From the NCBI RefSeq assembly GCF_002479325.1, contig NZ_DLMO01000108.1, forward strand, positions 1 to 27,157: 27,157 bases of DNA, read 5' to 3'. Shown piece by piece: positions 6,389 through 15,193 of this stretch. Source of the DNA: Brevundimonas sp. UBA7534 (GTDB lineage Bacteria; Pseudomonadota; Alphaproteobacteria; Caulobacterales; Caulobacteraceae). Every line of letters starts with the position of its first letter. The first letter of the stretch is position 1. The notes under the pieces are model-generated. The model ran no database searches, was not told the DNA's origin, and saw nothing but the letters and a program-made list of their open reading frames with translations. Both the position numbers and the translations under genes were made by a program.

Positions 6389-7891
6389 TCAGAGGCCCAG
6401 CCTGGCTTTCAGGATGTCGTTGACGGCCGCCGGATTGGCCTTGCCGCCGGTGGCCTTCATCACCTGGCCGACGAACCAGCCGATGGCCTGGGGCTTTTCG
6501 GCCACCGCCGCCGCCTTGTCCGGATTGGCGGCGATGATCTCGTCCACCGCCTTCTCGATGGCGCCGGTGTCGGTGACCTGTTTCAGACCGTGCTTCTCGA
6601 CCACCTCGGCCGGCGAGCCCTCGCCGTTCCAGACATGGTCAAAGACTTGCTTGGCGATCTTGGACGAGATGACGCCCTCCTCGATCAGCCGGACCAACTC
6701 GGCCACATGCGCGGCGGGAAGCGGGTTGTCGATGAAATCCTTGCCGTCCGCCGCCAGGCGCGCCGACACCTCGTTCGTCACCCAATTCGAAACCAGCTTG
6801 GCGTCTCGCCCCTTCGCAGCCGCCTCGAAGTAGTCCGCCTTGGCCTGTTCCGAGATCAGCACCACCGCGTCGTACTGCGACAGGCCGTATTCGCTCATCA
6901 GCCGCTTGCGCTTGTCGTCCGGCAGTTCCGGCAGCGAGGCCTTGATGTCGGCGATCCACGCCTCTTCCAGGTCCAGCGGCAGCAGGTCCGGGTCGGGGAA
7001 GTAGCGATAGTCCATCGCCTCTTCCTTGGAGCGCATCGAGCGGGTCTCGCCCTTGGTCGGGTCGAACAGGCGAGTCTCCTGATCGACCTTGCCGCCGTCC
7101 TCCAGAATTTCGATCTGGCGGCGCGCCTCGTATTGGATGGCTTGGGAGATGAAACGGAACGAGTTCACGTTTTTGATCTCGCAGCGGGTGCCCAGATAGC
7201 CGAAATCGCCGGTTTCCTTGAACTTGTCGTAGTTCCCGGCGCGACAGACCGACACGTTCACGTCGGCGCGCAGGTTGCCCTTTTCCATGTCGCCGTCGCA
7301 GGTGCCCAGATAGATCAGAATGGTCCTGATCTTCTTCACGTAGGCGACGGCCTCTTCCGGCGACCGCAGGTCCGGCTTGGAGACGATCTCCATCAGGGCC
7401 GTGCCCGCCCGGTTCAGGTCGACGTAGGATTCGGTCGGCGACAGGTCGTGGATCAGCTTGCCGGCGTCCTGCTCCAGGTGCAGCCGCTCGATGCCGACGT
7501 TGAAGAAGCTGCCGTCCTCGGCCTCCACCTCGACCACGCCCTCGCCGACGATCGGGTAGAACAGCTGGCTGATCTGATAGCCGGTCGGCAGATCGGGATA
7601 GAAGTAGTTCTTGCGGTCGAACTGGCTGCGCTTGTTGATCTTCGCCCGCAGGCCCAGGCCGGTCTTCACCGCCTGTTCCACACAGTGTTTGTTCAGCGTC
7701 GGCAGCATGCCGGGAAAGCCCGCGTCCACCAGCGACACCTGCTCGTTCGGCCCCGCGCCGAAGCCGACGGCGGCGCCGGAGAATAGCTTGGCCTTCGACG
7801 CCACCTGGGCGTGGATTTCCAGCCCCATGACGATTTCCCACGGGCCGGTGCGGCCCTGGATGAGCTTGGTGTTCGCGGTCGTATCGGTCAT
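6389..7891 (-). CDS. gatB: Asp/Glu-tRNA(Asn/Gln) amidotransferase subunit B
   Basis: 500-residue GatB, the tRNA-binding and kinase subunit of the GatCAB transamidosome, which converts misacylated Glu-tRNA(Gln) and Asp-tRNA(Asn) to the correct Gln and Asn forms with ammonia from GatA. Seen: the N-terminal signature VMGLEIHAQVASKAKLF (about 21-37), NYFYPDLPTGYQISQ, the family motif YVDLNRAGTALMEIVSKPD, FRFISQAIQYEARRQ, and a C-terminal YqeY-like helical domain ending AVNDILKARLGL. Length matches the family. ATG 7891 gives the usual short leader before the cradle domain. Its partners gatA and gatC lie about 4.4 kb to the right on the same strand, separated by an alcohol-oxidation module. Confidence 0.97.
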   Translation of the reverse strand: MTDTTANTKLIQGRTGPWEIVMGLEIHAQVASKAKLFSGAAVGFGAGPNEQVSLVDAGFPGMLPTLNKHCVEQAVKTGLGLRAKINKRSQFDRKNYFYPDLPTGYQISQLFYPIVGEGVVEVEAEDGSFFNVGIERLHLEQDAGKLIHDLSPTESYVDLNRAGTALMEIVSKPDLRSPEEAVAYVKKIRTILIYLGTCDGDMEKGNLRADVNVSVCRAGNYDKFKETGDFGYLGTRCEIKNVNSFRFISQAIQYEARRQIEILEDGGKVDQETRLFDPTKGETRSMRSKEEAMDYRYFPDPDLLPLDLEEAWIADIKASLPELPDDKRKRLMSEYGLSQYDAVVLISEQAKADYFEAAAKGRDAKLVSNWVTNEVSARLAADGKDFIDNPLPAAHVAELVRLIEEGVISSKIAKQVFDHVWNGEGSPAEVVEKHGLKQVTDTGAIEKAVDEIIAANPDKAAAVAEKPQAIGWFVGQVMKATGGKANPAAVNDILKARLGL

Positions 7892-7986
7892 GCCTTCGCT
7901 CTAGCCTCCCGCAACGCCGGGAGAAAGGGGCTGTCTTGAGGATGTCGCGAAACCGCGCTCATCTGCACGCCTCAACGGAGATTTCC

Positions 7987-8331
7987 ATGACCAAGTCGCT
8001 CCTCCTCGCCACCGTCCTCGTCGTGACCGCCGGCGCCGCCTCGGCGCAGACCGCCGCCCCGCCGGCCCCCGCCGAAGACCACTCGGCCCACGCCGGCCAT
8101 GCGCCGGCCGCGGCGCGTCCCACCATCGAAAGCTCTATCGAGGCCCTGGTCGCCGATCCGGCGACGAAGGTTGTGATGGACAAGCACCTGCCCGGCCTGG
8201 CCGACCACCCCGCCTATGGCCAGTTCAAGGGCATGACCCTGCGCCAGGTCGCCCCCTTCTCCCAGGGCCACATCACCGACGCCGTGATCGCCGCCATCGA
8301 CGCGGACCTGAAGGCCTTGCCCGCGGCCTGA
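7987..8331 (+). CDS. Small secreted His-rich hypothetical protein
   Basis: 114-residue exported protein of unknown function. Seen: a clear Sec signal peptide (residues 1-20, cleavage after ASA), a Pro/Ala linker, then a short histidine cluster DHSAHAGH (31-38), and a compact helical domain (IESSIEALVADPATKVVMDKH and later MTLRQVAPFSQGHITDAVIAAI). The histidines could bind a metal such as copper, but no family with that role is recognised, and the cluster is short. GGAG lies just upstream of ATG 7987; the longer frame from 7936 lacks a signal peptide at its start. It is divergent from gatB and followed by a strong terminator at 8353. It lies alone between gatB and adhP on the opposite strand. 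Confidence 0.75.
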   Translation: MTKSLLLATVLVVTAGAASAQTAAPPAPAEDHSAHAGHAPAAARPTIESSIEALVADPATKVVMDKHLPGLADHPAYGQFKGMTLRQVAPFSQGHITDAVIAAIDADLKALPAA

Positions 8332-8352
8332 ACGACCAGCGACCCGAAACAG

Positions 8353-8387
8353 AAAGGGCGGCCGGATGCGCTCCGGCCGCCCTTTTT
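8353..8387 (+). terminator. Rho-independent terminator between His-rich gene and adhP
   Basis: Fourteen-base-pair perfect stem (8353-8366 with 8372-8385), five-base loop, T5 at the 3' end. The AAA at its 5' side means it can also work for the convergent adhP transcript. Confidence 0.93.
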
Positions 8388-8405
8388 CGTTCCGATCCGC
8401 CGGGA

Positions 8406-9437
8406 TCAGTTGATCTTCATCACCACCCGGCCCTCGATCTGGCCCTTGTGCATGCGCTGGAAGATGTCGTTGATGTTCTCCAGCGGCTCGACCGCCACGG
8501 TCGCCTTGACCTTGCCCTCGCCGGCGAACTGAAGCGCTTCCTGCAGGTCCAGCCGCGTGCCGACGATGGAGCCGCGCACGGTCGTTCCGTTCAGCACCAT
8601 GTCGAAGATCGACAGCGGGAATTCGCCGGGCGGCAGGCCGTTCAGGGCGATGGTCGCACCCCGCGCCGTCATGTTGACCGCCTGTTCGAACGCCTTGGGC
8701 GAAACCGCCGTGACCAGCACGCCCTGCGCGCCGCCGTCGGTCTGCGCCTTGATCTCGGCCGCCGGATCGTTCGACGTCTTGGCGTTGACCGTCACCGTCG
8801 CGCCCAGGCGCCGGGCCAGGTCCAGCTTGGCGTCGTCCACGTCCACGGCGGCGACGTTCATGCCCATGGCCTTGGCGTACTGCACCGCCACGTGCCCCAG
8901 GCCGCCGATGCCCGAGATCACCACCCAGTCGCCCGGCTTGGTGTCGGTCATCTTCAGCCCCTTGTAGACCGTCACCCCCGCGCACAGGATCGGCGCGATC
9001 TCGGTGAACTCCACGTTGTCGGGCAGGTGGCCGACATAGTTGGGATCGGCGATGGCGTATTCGGCGAAGCCGCCGTTGACCGAATAGCCGGTGTTCTCCT
9101 GCTCGTGGCACAGGGTCTCCCAGCCGCCCAGGCAGTGCTTGCAGTGGCCGCAGGCGGAATAGAGCCACGGCACGCCGACCCGGTCGCCTTCCTTGACCAG
9201 CTTGACGCCGGCGCCGACCGCCGAGACGTAGCCGACGCCCTCATGGCCGGGAATGAAGGGCGGGTTCGGCTTGACCGGCCAGTCGCCCTCGGCGGCGTGC
9301 AGATCGGTGTGGCAGACGCCGGACGCCTCGATCTTGACCTGGATCTGGCCGGGGCCCGGCTCGGGAACCGGAACTTCGTCGATGGTCAGCGGCTGGCCGA
9401 ACGCGCGCACCACGGCGGCCTTCATGGTCTTGGGCAT
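8406..9437 (-). CDS. adhP: Zinc-dependent primary alcohol dehydrogenase
   Basis: 343-residue medium-chain alcohol dehydrogenase of the AdhP group, oxidising ethanol or other short primary alcohols to aldehydes with NAD+. Seen: catalytic zinc ligands in GVCHTDLH (Cys42) and PGHEGVG (His65); structural zinc cysteines 96, 99, 102 and 110 (ACGHCKHCLGGWETLC); the nucleotide-binding motif GIGGLGHVAVQYAKAMG; and a C-terminal FAGEGKVKATV region like that of E. coli AdhP. ATG 9437 is chosen because GAGG lies a few bases upstream and it begins the beta-strand MKAAVV after four residues; the upstream in-frame extension has no family match. It lies 138 bp downstream of the aldehyde dehydrogenase gene on the same strand, so the pair can carry alcohol through to the carboxylic acid. 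Confidence 0.95.
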   Translation of the reverse strand: MPKTMKAAVVRAFGQPLTIDEVPVPEPGPGQIQVKIEASGVCHTDLHAAEGDWPVKPNPPFIPGHEGVGYVSAVGAGVKLVKEGDRVGVPWLYSACGHCKHCLGGWETLCHEQENTGYSVNGGFAEYAIADPNYVGHLPDNVEFTEIAPILCAGVTVYKGLKMTDTKPGDWVVISGIGGLGHVAVQYAKAMGMNVAAVDVDDAKLDLARRLGATVTVNAKTSNDPAAEIKAQTDGGAQGVLVTAVSPKAFEQAVNMTARGATIALNGLPPGEFPLSIFDMVLNGTTVRGSIVGTRLDLQEALQFAGEGKVKATVAVEPLENINDIFQRMHKGQIEGRVVMKIN

Positions 9438-9503
9438 GGGACACCTCGTCTCTCGGGAAAAGAGCGGGCGGACCGAAAGCAGGATATCGGCCCGCCCAGG
9501 CAA

Positions 9504-9533
9504 GTGCTCTCTCGGGGAGGAATCGGAGAGCAC
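9504..9533. repeat. Inverted repeat GTGCTCTC-N14-GAGAGCAC between ald and adhP
   Basis: Perfect 8-bp arms at 9504-9511 and 9526-9533 in the 138-bp gap between the aldehyde dehydrogenase stop and the adhP start. There is no T tract on the minus strand, so it is not a classical terminator. It may be an operator for a separate adhP promoter or an RNA processing hairpin that sets unequal expression of the two genes. Confidence 0.4.
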
Positions 9534-9575
9534 GGTCAGGGTGGACGACCGACACGCGGCCGTCCTTGATCCAGG

Positions 9576-11093
9576 TCAGAAAAAGCCCAGCTTGTCCGGG
9601 CTGTAGCTGACCAGCAGGTTCTTGGTCTGCTGATAGTGGTCCAGCATCATCCGGTGGTTCTCGCGCCCGATGCCCGACTTCTTGTAGCCGCCGAAGGCCG
9701 CATGGGCCGGATACTGGTGATAGCAGTTGGTCCACACGCGACCAGCCTGGATGGCCCGGCCCGCGCGATAGGCGGTGTTCATGTCGCGCGACCACACCCC
9801 GGCGCCCAGGCCATACTCGGTGTCGTTGGCGATCTCGATGGCCTCTTCCAGGGTCTTGAAAGTGGTCACGGCCAGGACGGGTCCGAAAATCTCCTCCTGG
9901 AAGATCCGCATGTCGTTCGTGCCCTTGAACACGGTCGGCTTGACGTAATAGCCGCCGGCCAGGTCGTCCTTCAGCACCGCCTGCTCGCCGCCGGTCAGCA
10001 CCTCGGCCCCTTCGTCCTTGCCGATCTTCAGATAGGACAGGATTTTCTTCAGCTGCTGGTCCGACGCTTGGGCGCCGACCTGGGTTTCCGGGTTCAGCGG
10101 GTCGCCCTGTCTGATCGCCTCGACGCGGGCGATCGCCTTCGCGATGAAGGCCTCATAGATGTCCTCGTGGATCAGCGCGCGCGAAGGACAGGTGCAGACC
10201 TCGCCCTGGTTCAGCGCGAACATGGCGAAGCCTTCCAGCGCCTTGTCCAGGAAGGCGTCGTCGTGATCCATCACGTCCTTGAAGAAGATGTTGGGCGACT
10301 TGCCGCCCAGCTCCAGCGTCACCGGAATGATGTTCTTGGTGGCGTATTCCATGATCTTTTGGCCGACGGCGGTCGAACCGGTGAAGGCGATCTTGGCGAT
10401 GCGCGGATTGGTGGCCAACGGCTCGCCGACCTCGACGCCCGTGCCTGATACGATGTTCAGCACGCCGGCCGGCAGCAGGTCCTGGATCAGTTCGGCGACC
10501 AAGAGGATGGAGGCCGGGGTCTGCTCGGCGGGCTTCAGCACGATGCAGTTGCCCGCCGCCAGGGCCGGCGCGATCTTCCAAGCCGCCATCAGGATCGGGA
10601 AGTTCCAGGGGATGATCTGGCCGACCACGCCCAGCGGCTCGTGGAAATGATAGGCGACCGTGTCGTGGTCCAGCTCCGAGATGCCGCCTTCCTGCGCACG
10701 GATGCAGCCGGCGAAATAGCGGAAGTGGTCGATGGCCAAGGGGATGTCGGCGGCCAGGGTCTCGCGCACCGGCTTGCCGTTGTCCCAGGTCTCGGCCTCG
10801 GCGACGGCTTGCAGGTTGGCCTCGATGCGGTCGGCGATCCTGTTCAGGATGACGGCGCGTTCGGCCACGCTGGTCCTGCCCCAGGCGTCCTTGGCGGAGT
10901 GGGCGGCGTCCAGCGCCTTCTCGACGTCCGCCGCGTCCGAGCGGGCGACCTCGCACAGGACGCGGCCGTTCACCGGGGAGGTGTTCTCGAAATAGCGGCC
11001 GTTGACCGGCGGGACCCATTGTCCGCCGATGAAGTTGTCATAACGCGCCTTGAACTTGGGGGTCGCGGCGCGGACGAATTCGGGTTTGGTCAT
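9576..11093 (-). CDS. NAD-dependent aldehyde dehydrogenase (ExaC/AldA-like, acetaldehyde-type)
   Basis: 505-residue aldehyde dehydrogenase superfamily protein, expected to oxidise acetaldehyde or a similar aldehyde to the acid. Seen: NAD-binding region PWNFPILMAAWKIAPALAAG, FTGSTAVGQ, general base Glu261 in LELGGKSPN, catalytic Cys300 in NQGEVC, and the C-terminal EEIFGPVLAV motif. The NQGEVCTCPSR active-site context and the length of about 506 are typical of the ExaC/AcoD/AldA acetaldehyde dehydrogenase group, which is often paired with an AcoR-type regulator, as here. ATG 11093 is chosen because AGGAGG sits five bases upstream; the longer in-frame start at 11201 lacks such support. The GAF-Fis regulator is upstream on the same strand, and a perfect inverted repeat lies at 11201-11226. 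Confidence 0.95.
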   Translation of the reverse strand: MTKPEFVRAATPKFKARYDNFIGGQWVPPVNGRYFENTSPVNGRVLCEVARSDAADVEKALDAAHSAKDAWGRTSVAERAVILNRIADRIEANLQAVAEAETWDNGKPVRETLAADIPLAIDHFRYFAGCIRAQEGGISELDHDTVAYHFHEPLGVVGQIIPWNFPILMAAWKIAPALAAGNCIVLKPAEQTPASILLVAELIQDLLPAGVLNIVSGTGVEVGEPLATNPRIAKIAFTGSTAVGQKIMEYATKNIIPVTLELGGKSPNIFFKDVMDHDDAFLDKALEGFAMFALNQGEVCTCPSRALIHEDIYEAFIAKAIARVEAIRQGDPLNPETQVGAQASDQQLKKILSYLKIGKDEGAEVLTGGEQAVLKDDLAGGYYVKPTVFKGTNDMRIFQEEIFGPVLAVTTFKTLEEAIEIANDTEYGLGAGVWSRDMNTAYRAGRAIQAGRVWTNCYHQYPAHAAFGGYKKSGIGRENHRMMLDHYQQTKNLLVSYSPDKLGFF

Positions 11094-11098
11094 CAAAG

Positions 11099-11104
11099 CC
11101 TCCT
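11099..11104 (-). promoter_or_regulatory. Consensus Shine-Dalgarno AGGAGG fixing the aldehyde dehydrogenase start
   Basis: AGGAGG on the minus strand, five bases before ATG 11093. It argues against the alternative 36-codon longer start at 11201. Confidence 0.75.
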
Positions 11105-11200
11105 GACGGATCCTCTGGCGTCGCTGATCGACGTCGTTGGGATCGGAAGCTCTGCTCGACGCGGCCCTGGTGCCAGACCGGCCGCTCATGGTGCGGCGCA

Positions 11201-11226
11201 AACCTGTCTCAGCTTTGCGACAGGTT
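11201..11226. promoter_or_regulatory. Perfect inverted repeat, candidate operator for the alcohol-oxidation module
   Basis: AACCTGTC, ten bases, GACAGGTT: two perfect 8-bp arms with centres 18 bp apart, with the inner positions forming TGTCNC-N6-GNGACA. It lies just past the regulator stop codon (11230) and about 110-130 bp upstream of the aldehyde dehydrogenase start. Size and spacing suit a dimeric Fis-type helix-turn-helix protein. Binding by the adjacent regulator is an inference. Confidence 0.55.
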
Positions 11227-11229
11227 GGC

Positions 11230-12207
11230 TCAGTGAGGCGCGCCGGCCAGGCCCAGGCGGTGCAGCTTGCGGTGCAGGGTCGCCCGGCTCACGCCCAGCG
11301 CCCGGGCCGCGGCGGACACGTTGCCCCCGTTCAGCGCCAGGGCGCGCCGCACCGCCCCGCGCTCGGCCTCCAGCAGGTCCGCCTCGATGGCCCCGGCGCC
11401 GCCCAGGACCTCGGACGCCGCCAGCTGTCCGGCGATCCGCTCGTCGGTGATCGACAGCGCCAGACGCGCCGCCCGCGTCGCTCCGACCACCAGGTCGTCC
11501 CGGTCCACCGCCAACAGGGCGGCCGTGTTGCGCTCGGCCGCATCGCCCGCCAGCACGATGCGCGCGTCGGCGAAGGCCTGGCGGAAGGCCTGGGCCTCGA
11601 TCGCGCGCGCGGCGTCGGCCACGGCGGCGCTGATCAGCCCCAGCATGGCCTCGGTCTGATCCGCCCGGCACGAGGAGACGTCCAGCGCCCCCGCCAGCCG
11701 CCCCAGCGGGTCGTGGATCGGATGGCTGCTGCAGCTCAGGCCCGTATTGCGGGCGTGGAAATGCTGGTCGCGGTGGATGGTGACGGGCCTTTTCTCGGCC
11801 AGGGCCGTGCCAATGCCATTGGTGCCTTCCACCGCCTCGGACCAGACGGCGCCGGGCCACAGGCCCCAGCGGTGAAAGGTCTCGTCGTCGGTCGCGGCGC
11901 CACGCCGCTCCACCGGCACCCCGTCGGCGTCGCACAGCAGGACGCAGCAGCCTGCGTCCCCCACCGCCAGGAACAGCCGATCCAGCACGCCCTGGGCCGC
12001 GCGGGTCATCGGCTCCATCGCCTCGCGCGCCGCGCGCAACTGGGTCTCTGTCAGGGTGGCGACCTGGCCCCGGCTCTCGGGGTCCAGGCCATACAGGGTC
12101 ATCGACCGTCGCCACGACGCCGCCAGCGCCGACCGCGCCGGCCCGGCCCCGTCGTCCAGCACCTGTTTGATCAGGTCGCTGTGATCGTTTCCCGTCCGCT
12201 CGCCCAT
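11230..12207 (-). CDS. AcoR-like GAF-Fis transcriptional regulator lacking the sigma-54 AAA+ domain
   Basis: 325-residue DNA-binding regulator resembling the two ends of AcoR-type activators of acetoin/alcohol metabolism. Seen: an N-terminal SWRRSMTLYGLDPESR segment (31-46), a GAF domain at about 70-200 with the AcoR-type motifs EGTNGIGTAL and HARNTGLSCSSHPIHDPLG, a linker, and a C-terminal Fis-type helix-turn-helix (ALNGGNVSAAARALGVSRAT, about 291-310). The central AAA+ domain with the GAFTGA loop, which contacts sigma-54, is absent; full AcoR proteins exceed 600 residues. It probably regulates the downstream aldehyde and alcohol dehydrogenase genes through a sigma-70-type promoter. ATG 12207 has GGGAGCG upstream. 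The GAF ligand is unknown; an aldehyde or alcohol is a guess. Confidence 0.88.
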   Translation of the reverse strand: MGERTGNDHSDLIKQVLDDGAGPARSALAASWRRSMTLYGLDPESRGQVATLTETQLRAAREAMEPMTRAAQGVLDRLFLAVGDAGCCVLLCDADGVPVERRGAATDDETFHRWGLWPGAVWSEAVEGTNGIGTALAEKRPVTIHRDQHFHARNTGLSCSSHPIHDPLGRLAGALDVSSCRADQTEAMLGLISAAVADAARAIEAQAFRQAFADARIVLAGDAAERNTAALLAVDRDDLVVGATRAARLALSITDERIAGQLAASEVLGGAGAIEADLLEAERGAVRRALALNGGNVSAAARALGVSRATLHRKLHRLGLAGAPH

Positions 12208-12212
12208 GGTTC

Positions 12213-12240
12213 GCTCCCAAGGCGTTGTCGTTCCGGGAGC
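12213..12240 (-). other. Leader hairpin that can pair with the regulator's Shine-Dalgarno
   Basis: On the minus strand GCTCCC, sixteen bases, GGGAGC. The 3' arm includes the GGGAG that would serve as ribosome binding site for the regulator start at 12207. This could be chance, since the arms are only six bases. Confidence 0.3.
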
Positions 12241-12245
12241 ATCAA

Positions 12246-12266
12246 ACGCCCGCGCCGAGCGGGCGT
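12246..12266 (-). terminator. Intrinsic terminator after gatA
   Basis: Eight-base-pair stem ACGCCCGC with GCGGGCGT, five-base loop, followed on the minus strand by TTGAT. It lies between gatA (stop 12280) and the regulator gene. The T tract is short, so strength is uncertain. Confidence 0.6.
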
Positions 12267-12279
12267 CAATGCGACCTTC

Positions 12280-13758
<1,479 letters not shown>

Positions 13759-13760
13759 GA

Positions 13761-14048
13761 CTATTCGACCACCTTGGGCACGACGAAGAAGCCGTCCGCC
13801 GACTTCGGCGCATTGGACAGGACGTCGGCGATCTTGCCGCCGTCGGTCACGACGTCGTCGCGCAGGCGCAGCGGCTGGGCGACGTTCGAGGTCATGGGCT
13901 CGACGCCGTCGACATCGACCTCGTTCAGCTGCTCGATCCACTGCATGATGCCGTTCAGCTCCTGCGCCAGCGGCTCCAGCCGATCCTCGGGGGTCTTGAT
14001 GCGGGCGAGATGCGCCACCTTGCGCACCGTCGCGGCGTCGATGGCCAT
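13761..14048 (-). CDS. gatC: Asp/Glu-tRNA(Asn/Gln) amidotransferase subunit C
   Basis: 95-residue GatC, the small subunit that wraps around GatA and stabilises the GatCAB complex. Seen: the family opening VRKVAHLARI (9-18), the helix LEPLAQELNGIMQWIEQLNEVD, the motif VDGVEPMTSNVAQPLRLRDD, and the C-terminal DGFFVVPKVVE. These match GatC throughout. ATG 14048 has GGAGGG about six bases upstream; the in-frame ATG six codons earlier has no such site. The stop is followed after two bases by the gatA start. Confidence 0.96.
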   Translation of the reverse strand: MAIDAATVRKVAHLARIKTPEDRLEPLAQELNGIMQWIEQLNEVDVDGVEPMTSNVAQPLRLRDDVVTDGGKIADVLSNAPKSADGFFVVPKVVE

Positions 14049-14149
14049 GCGGCCCTCCAAACACAATGAAGTTGAAACTCACGCCGAACGTGAAGTCGAA
14101 CGGCCGGATTAGCGGCGTCGCGCCGGATTCACAAGGATCGGCGCCCCGC

Positions 14150-14662
14150 TCAGGACGTGGTGTTGACCGTCACCGCATCCGGCGGTGCGCCGTCGTTCCA
14201 GGCGAAGCCGACGTGGACGTGGCGCGAGCGCCTCAGGATGTTTCCGTCCGGCCCCGCCGTATCCTGGCGCACCGCCAGCACGATCCGCCCCGCCGTCGCC
14301 TCGACCACGCGCCATTCGGCGTAATCCCCCAGCGGATAGCTGCGCCACCCGTCCGCCGAACCGGCGAACAGGGCCAGATAGGTGACCAGGCCGTTCACCG
14401 CCGGATCGCCGCCCGAAACGCTGTAAACCTTGGCGTTCAACTGGGGCATGGGCTGGAGCTGGGAGACGCTGGCCGCCTCCTGCAACTCCGCGGACGGCAC
14501 GGCCGGCGTGACCGCGCCCGGACCGCTCGGTGGGGCCGGCGCCTTGGCGACCGACATCGGCGTGGGGGGCGGCGCGGCCTTGGCCCGGCTGACGGGCGCC
14601 TCGGCGTCGTCGCAGGCGGTCAGGCCCAGAATGACCGTCAGGATCAGGATCGCACGTGTCAT
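14150..14662 (-). CDS. Putative lipoprotein of unknown function
   Basis: 170-residue exported protein. Seen: a short signal sequence with a lipobox LTAC (Cys17) followed by DD, which in E. coli would favour inner-membrane retention; a Pro/Ala-rich linker (about 25-65); then a compact domain with VNGLVTYLALFAGSADGWRSYPLGDYAEWRV and RHVHVGFAWNDGAPP near the C-terminus. No family was recognised with confidence. It lies upstream of gatC on the same strand, 101 bp away, and is divergent from ruvX with only 51 bp between the two starts, so both promoters must overlap in that gap. Functional connection to the gat genes is not implied. Confidence 0.72.
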   Translation of the reverse strand: MTRAILILTVILGLTACDDAEAPVSRAKAAPPPTPMSVAKAPAPPSGPGAVTPAVPSAELQEAASVSQLQPMPQLNAKVYSVSGGDPAVNGLVTYLALFAGSADGWRSYPLGDYAEWRVVEATAGRIVLAVRQDTAGPDGNILRRSRHVHVGFAWNDGAPPDAVTVNTTS

Positions 14663-14713
14663 GACCGCACCATCGCCTTTGACTTCGCCGCGCGCCAGCC
14701 CTAACCGCAGGCC

Positions 14714-15193
14714 GTGCCCGTCCTTGACCTTCTTGACCTGCCCGCCGCCTGCCCGCCCGACACGCCCTGGATGGGCCTGGACCTGGGCGAGAAGACCATC
14801 GGCGTGGCGGTGTCGGACGCCACGCGCATGATCGCCTCACCGCTGGAGCTGATCCGCAAGTCCAAGTTCACGCATGAAGCCGAACATCTCTTCAAGCTGA
14901 TGGATCACCGCAAGGTGTCGGCCCTGGTCGTCGGCCTGCCGGTCAACATGGACGGGACCGAGGGACCTCGCGCCCAGTCCTGCCGCGCCTTCGCCCGCAA
15001 CCTGGAGCGGCTGCGTCCCGTGAACGTCGCGTTCTGGGACGAGCGGCTGTCGACCAGCGCCGTCGAGCGCTTCCTGATCGAGGACCTGGACCTGAACCGC
15101 AAGCGGCGCGCCAATGTGGTCGACCGCACCGCCGCCGCCTGGATCCTGCAGGGCGCGCTGGACCGGGTGCGCGACCAGGCCACCTGGATCTGA
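14714..15193 (+). CDS. ruvX: YqgF/RuvX-type Holliday junction resolvase-like nuclease (GTG start)
   Basis: 159-residue RNase H-fold protein of the YqgF/RuvX family, which acts in pre-16S rRNA 5' end maturation and has been proposed as an alternative Holliday junction resolvase. Seen: first catalytic Asp23 in GLDLGEKTIGVAVSD, the strand LVVGLPVNMDG, Glu110 in FWDERLSTSAVE, and the last acidic residue Asp137 in VVDRTAAAWIL; all three catalytic acids are present. The start is GTG 14714; an internal ATG at 14771 would leave only two residues before the catalytic Asp and is less likely. The stop overlaps the start of the AEC-type permease gene by one base (TGATG), suggesting translational coupling in a ruvX-permease-pyrB-pyrC' operon. 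Confidence 0.93.
   Translation: MPVLDLLDLPAACPPDTPWMGLDLGEKTIGVAVSDATRMIASPLELIRKSKFTHEAEHLFKLMDHRKVSALVVGLPVNMDGTEGPRAQSCRAFARNLERLRPVNVAFWDERLSTSAVERFLIEDLDLNRKRRANVVDRTAAAWILQGALDRVRDQATWI

Noticed and set aside
5933..7786. 617-residue plus-strand open frame over gatB
   Set aside because: It crosses the terminator at 6339 and is antisense to a clear gatB; composition is typical of high-GC shadow frames.
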